A program made the translations under genes and the position numbers. From assembly GCA_005880695.1 (NCBI GenBank), contig VBGR01000046.1, positions 1 through 40,758 on the forward strand: 40,758 nt of DNA, given 5' to 3'. The notes under the pieces were generated by a model. That model had not been told where the DNA came from, did not search any database, and worked only from the letters and a program-made list of their open reading frames with translations. The DNA comes from Chloroflexota bacterium. GTDB lineage: Bacteria > Chloroflexota > Dormibacteria > Dormibacterales > Dormibacteraceae. Of this stretch, positions 33,118-40,571 are shown piece by piece (positions within the stretch are counted from its first letter, which is position 1; every line of letters starts with the position of its first letter).

Positions 33118-33121
33118 CGAG

Positions 33122-34360
33122 GTGACCTCGGGACGCACGTTTCCCCCTGGTTTCCTCTGGGGGACGGCGACCGCCGCGCACCAGGTCGAGGGGGACAACA
33201 AGGGGAACGACTGGTGGGAATTCGAGCAGCAGCCGGGCCGGATCTCGAACGGCGACCGCTCCGGCCTCGCCAACGACTCCTACAACCGCTACCGCGAGGA
33301 CTTCTCGCTCCTACGCGAGATGAACAACAACGCGCACCGGCTTTCGATCGAGTGGTCCCGTGTGGAGCCTCAGGAAGGCGAGTTCGACAGCCGCCAGCTG
33401 CGTCACTACCGCGACGTGCTGGGCGAGCTGCGCGAGCAAGGGATGCGCCCGATGCTGACCCTTCACCACTTCACGAACCCCGCCTGGTTCGCCCGTAAAG
33501 GCGGCTGGGCCGCGAGCGGGGCGCCGGCCGCCTTCTTGCCGTTCGTGCGCAGAGTTGTCGACGAGCTGGGCGACCTGGTGGAGCTCTGGTGCACCATCAA
33601 CGAGCCCAACATCTACGCGACGCAAGGCTGGGTCTTCAACGCCTGGCCGCCGGGCCGGACCAACGACATCCGCTCGCTCTGGCGGGTTCTGGCGAACCTC
33701 CGGCAGGCCCACGAGGAGGCCTACGCCGAGATCAAGCGGCGCTGGCCCGAGCGGCCGGCGGGGCTCGTCCACAACCGCTTTCTGCTGACGCCGTACAACC
33801 GCAAGAACCCGCTGGATCAGCTCGTCGCGCGCGCCGGCAGCCTGGCCATGGACAACTGGCCGGTCGCGGCGGGACGGCTGCAGCGAACAGTTGCCGCGAG
33901 CGGGGACTTTGTCGGCCTGAACCACTACTCCGGCCGGCTGGTTCGCTTCGATCCGCGCCATCCGGGCCAGCAGTTCGCCTTCCAGCAGAACCCTCCCGGC
34001 TACCGGGTGAGCGACTTCGGCGACGCGGTCGTCCCCGAGTGGATGCACGAATCTCTCGTCGACCTGAAGAGCCTGGGGAAGCCGGTCTACATCACCGAAA
34101 GCGGCATCGCCACGCACGAGGACGCCTGGCGCGAGGACTTCCTAAAGGAGATTCTCGCGGAGGTCTTGCGGGCGATCGCCGATGGAGTCGACGTGCGTGG
34201 CTTCTTCCACTGGACGGCGATCGACAACTTCGAGTGGTCCCGGGGCTGGACCGTCCAGTTCGGGCTGATCGGGATGGATCCCGTCACGCTGGAGCGGAAG
34301 CCCAAGCCGAGCTCACGGCTTTACGCCCGAATCGCCAACGAGAACGCGATCGTAGACTGA
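33122..34360 (+). CDS. Family 1 glycoside hydrolase (beta-glucosidase-like)
   Basis: 412 residues, slightly short for GH1. The N-terminal signature FPPGFLWGTATAAHQVEGD is at 5-23. The acid/base is Glu161 in TINEPN and the nucleophile is Glu326 in YITESGIAT. FEWSRGWTVQFGLI is the C-terminal aglycone-site block. It should hydrolyse beta-linked glucosides or galactosides in the cytoplasm, as no signal is present. The tetrad TESG instead of the usual TENG is a mild variation. GTG start. A LLM-class oxidoreductase follows 4 bases after the stop. Confidence 0.93.
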   Translation: MTSGRTFPPGFLWGTATAAHQVEGDNKGNDWWEFEQQPGRISNGDRSGLANDSYNRYREDFSLLREMNNNAHRLSIEWSRVEPQEGEFDSRQLRHYRDVLGELREQGMRPMLTLHHFTNPAWFARKGGWAASGAPAAFLPFVRRVVDELGDLVELWCTINEPNIYATQGWVFNAWPPGRTNDIRSLWRVLANLRQAHEEAYAEIKRRWPERPAGLVHNRFLLTPYNRKNPLDQLVARAGSLAMDNWPVAAGRLQRTVAASGDFVGLNHYSGRLVRFDPRHPGQQFAFQQNPPGYRVSDFGDAVVPEWMHESLVDLKSLGKPVYITESGIATHEDAWREDFLKEILAEVLRAIADGVDVRGFFHWTAIDNFEWSRGWTVQFGLIGMDPVTLERKPKPSSRLYARIANENAIVD

Positions 34361-34364
34361 CGGC

Positions 34365-35381
34365 GTGAGGTTGGGCCTGACGGTCCCCTACGCGGACTTC
34401 ATCCCTCGCGAGATGACCGTCGCGTTCGTCAAGGAAGCCGATCGCCTGGGCTACGACACGCTCTGGGTGCCAGAGGCATATGGATGGGACGGGTTCACGA
34501 CGCTGACCCAGTTCGCCTGCGCCACGCAGCGGATCAAGCTGGCGACGGGAATCGTCAACGTTTTCAGCCGTTCACCCGCCTTGCTCGGGCAGACGGCCGC
34601 CTCCCTGGACATGATCAGCGGCGGCCGCTTCGTGCTCGGCCTGGGCACTTCCGGGCACCAGGTCGTGGAGGGCTGGCACGGCGTCAAGTACGAGCGTGGC
34701 GTCCGCCGGATGCGGGAGACGGTCGAAATCGTGCGGCTGGTGTTGGCGCGCGAGCGTGTGCGCTACGACGGCGAGGTCTTCCAGCTGGACATGGGCCTGA
34801 AGCTCATCACGCACCCGCTGCGGGCCGAGATCCCCATCTACCTGGCGACGCTCACGCCGACGGGGATCGCCCTGGCCGGCGAGGTGGCAGACGGCTGGCT
34901 GCCGACCTGGTTCTCGCCGTCGCACTACGAGAAGGTGCTGAAGCCTGAGCTGGCGAAGGGCGCGGCGCGCGCCGGCCGCGACGTCGCGGACGTCGCGATC
35001 TGTCCCTTTGTCTCGGTCGTCGTGACCGACGACGTGAAGGCGGGCCGGGATTCGGTGCGCCCGCATATCGCCCTCTATGTCGGCGGGATGGGGTCCCGGG
35101 AGAAGAACTACTACAACCAGCTCTGGCGGCGGTACGGCTTCGACGAAGAGGCGGGCCGGATCCAGGACCTCTATCTCGACCGCCGGAAGGACGAGGCGAT
35201 CGCCCTGGTCAGCGACGAGATGGTCGACCTGGTCGCCTTCGTCGGCCCCGCGCAGGAGTGCCGTGAGCGCCTGCAAGAGCTCGAAAAGATGGGCGTCAGC
35301 GAGGTCGCGATGGCCTTGACCGTCCCGGACAACGACCCGGCGGCGACGCTGGCCGCTCTCGAGGCAATGGCCCCCGCATGA
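34365..35381 (+). CDS. LLM-class flavin/F420-dependent oxidoreductase
   Basis: 338 residues of the luciferase-like TIM barrel. It has RLGLTVPYADFIPREMT at the start, YDTLWVPEAYGWDGFTTLTQ, TGIVNVFSRSPALLGQTAAS and GGRFVLGLGTSGHQVVEGWHG, typical of F420-dependent actinobacterial members. The substrate cannot be inferred. F420 versus FMN use is not certain from motifs, and F420 genes are not in the window. The GTG is 4 bases after the hydrolase stop. The ATGA overlap with ccmE ties it to the cytochrome maturation operon, though functional linkage is unproven. Confidence 0.9.
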   Translation: MRLGLTVPYADFIPREMTVAFVKEADRLGYDTLWVPEAYGWDGFTTLTQFACATQRIKLATGIVNVFSRSPALLGQTAASLDMISGGRFVLGLGTSGHQVVEGWHGVKYERGVRRMRETVEIVRLVLARERVRYDGEVFQLDMGLKLITHPLRAEIPIYLATLTPTGIALAGEVADGWLPTWFSPSHYEKVLKPELAKGAARAGRDVADVAICPFVSVVVTDDVKAGRDSVRPHIALYVGGMGSREKNYYNQLWRRYGFDEEAGRIQDLYLDRRKDEAIALVSDEMVDLVAFVGPAQECRERLQELEKMGVSEVAMALTVPDNDPAATLAALEAMAPA

Positions 35382-35752
35382 TTCGGTGGGTCGTCCTTGT
35401 CGGGATAGTGGCCGGCTGCGTCGGCTATCTCGTTTACAGCGCGACCGGCACGCAGGCCGAGTACTACCGGACCGTCGCCGAGGTGAAGGGCAACCCCGGC
35501 GGCGCCGACTCCAGGGTGCTCGGCACCGTCCAGAACGACGTCCAGCGTCTGGACGGCGGCCTCGAGGTCCACTTCACGGCAGCCCAGGAGGGCGTCGACA
35601 TGCCTGTCGACTTCAAGGGCCAGCTGCCCGACATCTTCCGGCCGGGCATCCAGGTCGTGGTCGAAGGCCGGATGGGCGCCGACGGCGTCTTTCACGCCCG
35701 GACGCTCCTGGCCAAGTGCCCGTCCCGCTTCACGGCGGCTCCCGCGGCCTGA
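35378..35752 (+). CDS. ccmE: Cytochrome c maturation heme chaperone CcmE, Cys variant
   Basis: 124 residues. An N-terminal membrane anchor (IRWVVLVGIVAGCVGYLVYS) is followed by an OB-fold domain with VDFKGQLPDIFRPGIQVVVEG and the end GVFHARTLLAKCPSRF. Normal CcmE binds heme covalently through His in HxxxY. Here Cys114 replaces that His and Phe118 replaces the Tyr (CPSRF). Cys-type CcmE (CxxxY) is known from archaea and some bacteria. The protein should carry heme from CcmC to CcmF outside the membrane. First gene of ccmEFH-I-ABCD. Confidence 0.92.
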   Translation: MIRWVVLVGIVAGCVGYLVYSATGTQAEYYRTVAEVKGNPGGADSRVLGTVQNDVQRLDGGLEVHFTAAQEGVDMPVDFKGQLPDIFRPGIQVVVEGRMGADGVFHARTLLAKCPSRFTAAPAA

Positions 35753-35756
35753 GCCG

Positions 35757-37733
35757 GTGCTGCTAGCCGAGCTCGGGGCCGGCGCCCTCCTGGCGGCCTT
35801 CGCCCTCGCCGGGTTCGCCGCGATCGTCGGGCTTTGGTCGGGCTTCCGCCGGCAGCCGCTGCTGGCCCTGGTCGCCCGCCGCGCCTTCTGGGGCGCCGGG
35901 GCCGGAGTGATCGCCGCCTCCTTGGCCCTGGAAGCCGGCTTCCTGACGCACGACTTCACCATTTACTTCGTCGCCGCCCACAGCGACCTGCGCATGTCGG
36001 GCCCACTCCTGGCCGCAGCCTTCTACGGCGGGCAGGAGGGCTCCCTCCTCTACTGGACCCTGGTCCTGTCGGTGATCGGCGGCATGTCCCTGAGGGCTGC
36101 CGGCAGCGGCCGGCTGGGCGCCTACGCGACCGGCGTGCTGGCGAGCATCGAGGCGTTTTTCCTGGCGGTCCTGACGCTGGTCGCCAGCCCTTTTGTCACC
36201 CTCAACCCGGCGCCCCCCGACGGCTTTGGGCTGAACCCGCTGCTGCGCGACAGCGGCATGCTGATCCACCCGCCTTTCCTGCTCGCGGGGTTCGCCGCCT
36301 TCGGCATCCCCTTCGCCTTCGCCCTCGCGGCGCTCCTGGCAGGCGACGCCGACGCGGCCTGGATCGCCCAGACCCGCCGCCTTGCGCTGCTCGCCTGGGG
36401 ACTGCAGGGCGCCGGTCTGACGCTGGGCATGTGGTGGGCGTACCACGTGCTCGGCTGGGGCGGCTACTGGGGGTGGGACCCCGTCGAGAACGTTGCGCTG
36501 CTGCCCTGGCTGGCGACCACCGCCTACATCCACTCCTCCCAGGTCCAGGAGCGGCGCGGCATGCTCAAGGCCTGGAACTTCGGTCTGGTGATCCTCGCCT
36601 TCTGCCTGGCCGTCTTCGGCACGTTCGTGGTGCGCAGCGGAATCATCCAGTCGGTCCATAGCTTCGCCATCAGCGCGATCGGCCCCTGGTTCCTCGGCTT
36701 CCTGGCGGTCGCGATCGTGGTCTCCGGCGCGCTGCTGGCGCTGCGCGCCCCGATGCTGCGTGCTGATCGGCGATTGGAAGCCCCGCTCTCCCGGGAGGGC
36801 GCCTTCCTGCTCCAGAACCTGCTCTTCATAGGCCTTGCTTTCACCGTGCTGTGGGGGACGGTGCTACCGCTGGTTTCCGGCTTGCTCGAAGGCCGCCAGG
36901 CGGTCGTCGGGCCGAGCTTCTACGAGCGCGCAACAGGGCCGCTCTTCGTCGCGCTCTTGGCGCTGCTGGCGGCCGGCCCGCTGCTGCCCTGGAAGCGTGC
37001 CGGCACGACCTGGCTGGGGGCGCTGCGGGTGCCCGCCGTGATCGGCCTGGCCGCTGCTGCGGGACTCCTGGCGGGCGGCGTCCGCGAGCCGCTGCCGCTC
37101 CTCTTGGGATTCGTCCTCGCGGCGGCGGGGGCGACCTCAGTGATGGAGTTCGTCCGCGGCGGCCGGTTTGCCGCTCGGCTGCCCGGTTCCTGGCCGGCCG
37201 CGGCGCTCCGGCTGGCGGCGCGCAACCGGCGCCGGTACGGCGCCTACCTGGCCCACCTCGGCATCGTCGTCGTCGCGGCCGGGATCGCCGGCTCCCATCT
37301 CTGGCAGCAGGAGCGGGTGGCTGTTGTGAGGACAGGCGAGACGCTGAGCGTCGGCCGCTACGCGCTCACGCTCGAGGAGACATCACTGGCAGTGATCGAC
37401 GGCAACCCGACCTACACAGCGGTGCTCGGCGCCGGTGACAGGCAGCTGGTCGCCCGCCGCACCGTCTATCCCACTTTCGGCGGCCAGTCGGCCACGCAGG
37501 TCGCCATCCGCAGCACAGCCCTGGAAGACCTTTACGTCGTGCTGGCCGACGGCACCGCGCCCGGCCAGGTCACGCTGGTCGCCTTCGTCAACCCGCTCGT
37601 CAGCTGGATCTGGGCGGGAGCCGCCCTCCTCATCGTGGGCACGCTCCTGGGCAGCTGGCCCGGCGGCGGCCGTGAGCCCGCGCGCCTGCGCCTGCCGGCC
37701 AGCCTGCCGGCGCCGGCCGGAGGCGCCGAGTGA
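35757..37733 (+). CDS. ccmF: Cytochrome c heme lyase CcmF
   Basis: 658 residues and about 14 membrane helices. The tryptophan-rich heme-handling WWD motif is WGGYWGWDPVENVALLPWL (near 237-255). FVVRSGIIQSVHSFA is also typical, as is the C-terminal periplasmic loop with TLSVGRYALTLEE. CcmF joins heme from CcmE to apocytochrome with CcmH. GTG start 4 bases after the ccmE stop; the GTGA overlap couples ccmH. The length is normal. Confidence 0.96.
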   Translation: MLLAELGAGALLAAFALAGFAAIVGLWSGFRRQPLLALVARRAFWGAGAGVIAASLALEAGFLTHDFTIYFVAAHSDLRMSGPLLAAAFYGGQEGSLLYWTLVLSVIGGMSLRAAGSGRLGAYATGVLASIEAFFLAVLTLVASPFVTLNPAPPDGFGLNPLLRDSGMLIHPPFLLAGFAAFGIPFAFALAALLAGDADAAWIAQTRRLALLAWGLQGAGLTLGMWWAYHVLGWGGYWGWDPVENVALLPWLATTAYIHSSQVQERRGMLKAWNFGLVILAFCLAVFGTFVVRSGIIQSVHSFAISAIGPWFLGFLAVAIVVSGALLALRAPMLRADRRLEAPLSREGAFLLQNLLFIGLAFTVLWGTVLPLVSGLLEGRQAVVGPSFYERATGPLFVALLALLAAGPLLPWKRAGTTWLGALRVPAVIGLAAAAGLLAGGVREPLPLLLGFVLAAAGATSVMEFVRGGRFAARLPGSWPAAALRLAARNRRRYGAYLAHLGIVVVAAGIAGSHLWQQERVAVVRTGETLSVGRYALTLEETSLAVIDGNPTYTAVLGAGDRQLVARRTVYPTFGGQSATQVAIRSTALEDLYVVLADGTAPGQVTLVAFVNPLVSWIWAGAALLIVGTLLGSWPGGGREPARLRLPASLPAPAGGAE

Positions 37734-38191
37734 CGCGTGTCGTGGTCGCGCTGCTTGCGATCCTGGCGGGCGCGGCTCTGGGCGCCGGCGTCGCCCGGGC
37801 CTGGGTGGTCGCGACCCCGATCTCGCCCCAGCTGGCCGTCGAGCAGCGCCTGCTCTGTCCCCAATGCACGGGCACCAGATTGGACGTCTGCGACCAGCCC
37901 ATCTGCCTGGACATGAAGGCCGACATCAGGCGCCGGCTGGCAGCGGGCGAGCCGGCCGACTCGATAGTCGGCCACTACAGGTCGGTCTACGGTCCTGGCA
38001 TTCTGGCTGCGCCGCCTGAGGCGGACCCGACCTTCTACCTGCCCTGGCTCGTCGTGGCGGCAGCGCTGCTGGCCCTCGTCGGTGTCTTCGCGCGGAGGCG
38101 ACCGACACCGATCCCTGCCCTCCCGGCCGTCCCCTTATCGCGCCTGGTCGATGAAGAGCTGGCCGCCTGGAGACAGGGAGGGAGCAGCTGA
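37730..38191 (+). CDS. ccmH: Cytochrome c maturation protein CcmH/CycL
   Basis: 153 residues. N-terminal signal/anchor, then the redox motif LLCPQCTGTRLDVCDQPICL (about 42-61) replacing the usual LRCxxCQ; a second cysteine pair (Cys in DVCDQPIC) follows. The helix bundle continues MKADIRRRLAAGEPADSIVGH and YGPGILAAPP, then a membrane helix near 105-122. It reduces or holds apocytochrome cysteines for CcmF. The extra two cysteines are unusual for CcmH and could form a second disulfide or metal site. Confidence 0.92.
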   Translation: MTRVVVALLAILAGAALGAGVARAWVVATPISPQLAVEQRLLCPQCTGTRLDVCDQPICLDMKADIRRRLAAGEPADSIVGHYRSVYGPGILAAPPEADPTFYLPWLVVAAALLALVGVFARRRPTPIPALPAVPLSRLVDEELAAWRQGGSS

Positions 38192-38466
38192 TGCTGTGGG
38201 TGGCGACCGGCGTCCTCCTGCTCGTGCTGCCGTTCCTGCTCTGGCCGCTCCTTTTCCCTCCCCCCGGGGGGGAGAGGCTCGACTCGCCTCCCCCTCGGGG
38301 GGAGGGCAGGGAGGGGGTCGCCGGGGCCACTGACCGCGAGCAGGTCCTGCACGCCATCGAGGAGGTCGAGCTGGACGCGGCTTCGGGCCGGCTGGACCAG
38401 GCCGAGGCGAGCCGCCGCCTGGCCGAGCTCCGGGTGGAAGCCGAGGAGGTTCTCCGGAGAAAGTGA
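38191..38466 (+). CDS. Small CcmI-like membrane protein
   Basis: 91 residues. One N-terminal membrane helix (LWVATGVLLLVLPFLLWPLLF) and an amphipathic C-terminal helix of about 50-91 (EQVLHAIEEVELDAASGRLDQAEASRRLAEL), the layout of the CcmI anchor and coil but without the TPR domain. The linker of about 24 residues is Pro/Gly/Arg-rich and is encoded by two G/C-run palindromes, suggesting a repeat inserted into the gene. Start overlaps the ccmH stop (TGATG) and the stop overlaps ccmA (GTGA). CcmI assignment is by position and topology. Confidence 0.72.
   Translation: MLWVATGVLLLVLPFLLWPLLFPPPGGERLDSPPPRGEGREGVAGATDREQVLHAIEEVELDAASGRLDQAEASRRLAELRVEAEEVLRRK
38259..38306. repeat. Paired C-run/G-run palindromes inside the CcmI-like gene
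   Basis: CTCCCCCC followed by GGGGGGGAG (about 38259-38273) and CCTCCCCC-TC-GGGGGGAGG (about 38287-38305) are two related palindromes a few bases apart. They encode the low-complexity linker (PPPGGERLDSPPPRGEGRE). Similar intragenic palindromic elements that yield such peptides are known in other high-GC bacteria. Confidence 0.6.
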
Positions 38467-39107
38467 AGGCGATCGCCGCGCGGGGCCTGGTCCAGCGTTT
38501 CGGCAAACGCGCGGTGCTGAGCGGGATCGACCTCGACCTGGAGGCGGGCGAGGCCCTGGCGGTGCTCGGCGAGAACGGCTCTGGCAAGACCACCCTGCTC
38601 AGGCTCCTCGCTACAGCGGCGACACCTGCCGCCGGCCAGCTCAGGATCTTCGGCCTCGATCCCCGCGCCGAGCGGGGCGTGCTGAGGCGCCGGATCGGCT
38701 TCCTCGGGCATGCGGCAGGCGTCTACCCAGTGCTCACCGCCCGCGAGAACCTGGAGTTCTTCTGCGACCTGCACGGCGTCAGCCGGCGCCGGGCCGGCGA
38801 GCTGCTGGAAGAGGTCGGCCTGGCCGCGGTGGCCGGCAAGCGGGCGGTCGAGCTGTCGCGTGGCATGCTCCAGCGCCTGGCTCTGGCCCGCGCGGTCATC
38901 CATGCCCCTGACCTGCTCGTGCTCGACGAACCGGACGCCGGCCTCGATGAGCAGGGACGAGGGCTGCTGGCCAGCTTCGGGCGCGGGCGGACGCTCGTGC
39001 TGGCCACGCACGACCGGGAGCTGGCCAAGCAACTCTGCGGAAGGTCACTGGAGCTGGTGGCTGGGAAAAGCACGGGCAACCGGCCTCATCTGGAGGTGGT
39101 CGGATGA
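38463..39107 (+). CDS. ccmA: Heme exporter ATP-binding protein CcmA
   Basis: 214-residue ABC ATPase. Walker A GENGSGKTTL (about 38-47), signature segment VELSRGMLQRLALARAVI (LSRGM replaces LSGGQ), Walker B LLVLDEPDAGLD, and H-loop THDRE. With CcmB, CcmC and CcmD it releases holo-CcmE. GTG start overlaps the upstream stop. The divergent signature matches CcmA rather than general importers. Confidence 0.95.
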   Translation: MKAIAARGLVQRFGKRAVLSGIDLDLEAGEALAVLGENGSGKTTLLRLLATAATPAAGQLRIFGLDPRAERGVLRRRIGFLGHAAGVYPVLTARENLEFFCDLHGVSRRRAGELLEEVGLAAVAGKRAVELSRGMLQRLALARAVIHAPDLLVLDEPDAGLDEQGRGLLASFGRGRTLVLATHDRELAKQLCGRSLELVAGKSTGNRPHLEVVG

Positions 39108-39772
39108 CGGCCTTCCTGCGTGTCATGGGCGCCGTCGCCGGCAAGGACTTGCGGACGGAGCTGCGGTCGCGGGAGATGCTGCCGTCGCTGGCGCAGTTCG
39201 TGATCCTGGCCCTGCTGATCGCCAACTTCGGCTTCGACGTCGGCCAGGCCGGACCCGGCGTGATCGCGCCGGGCGTCCTCTGGCTGGCCCTCGTGTTCGC
39301 CGGCCTGGTCGCCTTCGGTCGCACGTTCGCCGCCGAGCGCGACCAGAGCTCGCTGGAATCGCTGCTGCTGACCCCCGCGAGCCGCGCCGCCATCTTCCTG
39401 GGCAAGGCGCTGGCCGCGGCCATCCTCCTGCTCGCCTGCGAGGTCGTCTTGGTGCCAGGTCTGGCCCTCTTCTTCGGGACGCCGATCGCCTCGCCGACCC
39501 TGGTCGGAGCGCTGGCACTGGCCACGGTGGGGATGGCGGCCCTGGGCTGCCTCTTTGCGGCGCTGGCGGCGCAGACGCGGGCGCGCGAGCTCTTGCTGCC
39601 CGTACTGGCGCTGCCACTTTGGATCCCCTTCGTGGTCGTCGGGGGGCGGGCGGTGCAGATCGCGATGGGAGCGCCGGGAGCCGGCGGACCGGCGCTCGGG
39701 CTGCTGCTCGACTTCGACATACTCTTCGTCGTCGTGGCCTCGCTGGCGGCCAGGTTCGTCCTCGATGACTAG
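39104..39772 (+). CDS. ccmB: Heme exporter permease CcmB
   Basis: 222 residues, six predicted membrane helices, with the family start VMGAVAGKDLRTELRSREML and the cytoplasmic loop FAAERDQSSLESLLLTPASR. It forms the membrane part of the CcmAB complex. ATGA overlap with ccmA and an 8-base overlap with ccmC fix the frame and imply coupled translation. Confidence 0.95.
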   Translation: MTAFLRVMGAVAGKDLRTELRSREMLPSLAQFVILALLIANFGFDVGQAGPGVIAPGVLWLALVFAGLVAFGRTFAAERDQSSLESLLLTPASRAAIFLGKALAAAILLLACEVVLVPGLALFFGTPIASPTLVGALALATVGMAALGCLFAALAAQTRARELLLPVLALPLWIPFVVVGGRAVQIAMGAPGAGGPALGLLLDFDILFVVVASLAARFVLDD

Positions 39773-40445
39773 GCCACTCTCCATCGCTGCCGCCCTCGCC
39801 ACTCTCGCGATGGCCGGCGCGGGCGCGATGATCTTCCTCTACGCGCCCCGGGACGCCCTCGAGGGCGAGCCGCAGCGCATCTTCTACCTACATGTGTCCG
39901 CCGCGATCGCCGCTTACGTGGCTTTCGCCCTGGTGCTCGCCGGCGGAGTGGTCTATCTCTGGTCGGAGAGCGCCGCGGCCGACCGCCTGGCCCGCGTCAG
40001 CGCCGAGGTCGGCCTGCTCTTCACCACCATCACCCTGGTCATGGGCAGCCTCTGGGCAAAGCCGATCTGGGGCGCCTACTGGACCTGGGACGCCCGCCTC
40101 ACCTCGACGCTGGTGCTCTGGATGATGTACGCGGCTTACCTGCTGGTGCGCCGGATCGCCGCACCCGGGCGCCAGGCCGCCCGGTTCGCGGCCGTGGTCG
40201 GGATCATCGCCTTCATCGACGTCCCGATCGTCCACTTCAGCGTCGACTGGTGGCGGACCCAGCACCCGCAGTCCGTGATCAACGCGCCGGGCGGCCCGGC
40301 GCTGCCGCCGGAGATGTTGGTCACCTTCGCCGTCACCGCCCTGGCGGTGCTTCTGCTGACCGGCGTCCTGATCGCCGTCCGCTACCGGATCGAGGCGCTC
40401 CGCGAGCAGGTGGCCGGCCTGGTCGAGGAGGCGGAGGCGGCTTGA
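39765..40445 (+). CDS. ccmC: Heme handling protein CcmC
   Basis: 226 residues, six membrane helices. The WWD heme motif is WGAYWTWDARLTSTLVLW (near 103-120). The heme-ligand histidines are in IFYLHVSAAIAAYVAFAL and IVHFSVDWWRTQHP. It loads heme onto CcmE. ATG 39765 overlaps the end of ccmB. The C-terminal helix IEALREQVAGLVEEAEA is an added coiled segment. Confidence 0.95.
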   Translation: MTRPLSIAAALATLAMAGAGAMIFLYAPRDALEGEPQRIFYLHVSAAIAAYVAFALVLAGGVVYLWSESAAADRLARVSAEVGLLFTTITLVMGSLWAKPIWGAYWTWDARLTSTLVLWMMYAAYLLVRRIAAPGRQAARFAAVVGIIAFIDVPIVHFSVDWWRTQHPQSVINAPGGPALPPEMLVTFAVTALAVLLLTGVLIAVRYRIEALREQVAGLVEEAEAA

Positions 40446-40570
40446 ACGGCTACCTCTTTGCGGCCTACGCGATCGCGATCGTCCTGCTCGGCGGCTACGT
40501 CGTCTACATCGCGCGGCAGCTGGCCGGGCTGCGCGACGAGCTCGACGAGCTGAAGCGCGGCCGCGACTAG
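40442..40570 (+). CDS. ccmD: CcmD-like small membrane protein
   Basis: 42 residues: one membrane helix (YLFAAYAIAIVLLGGYVVYI) followed by a charged helix RQLAGLRDELDELKRGRD. Size, topology and position directly after ccmC are those of CcmD, which helps release holo-CcmE. TTG 40442 overlaps the ccmC stop (TTGA). Confidence 0.85.
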   Translation: MNGYLFAAYAIAIVLLGGYVVYIARQLAGLRDELDELKRGRD

Positions 40571-40571
40571 C

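Noticed and set aside
34353-34358. TAGACT as a -10 box for the LLM oxidoreductase
   Set aside because: It is formed by the last codons of the glycoside hydrolase (GTA GAC TGA) and the gene is 4 bases away, so operon read-through explains expression better.
38250-38310. Rho-independent terminator inside the ccm operon
   Set aside because: The G/C palindromes lie within an open frame with coupled downstream genes and no T-run; better explained as an inserted repeat.
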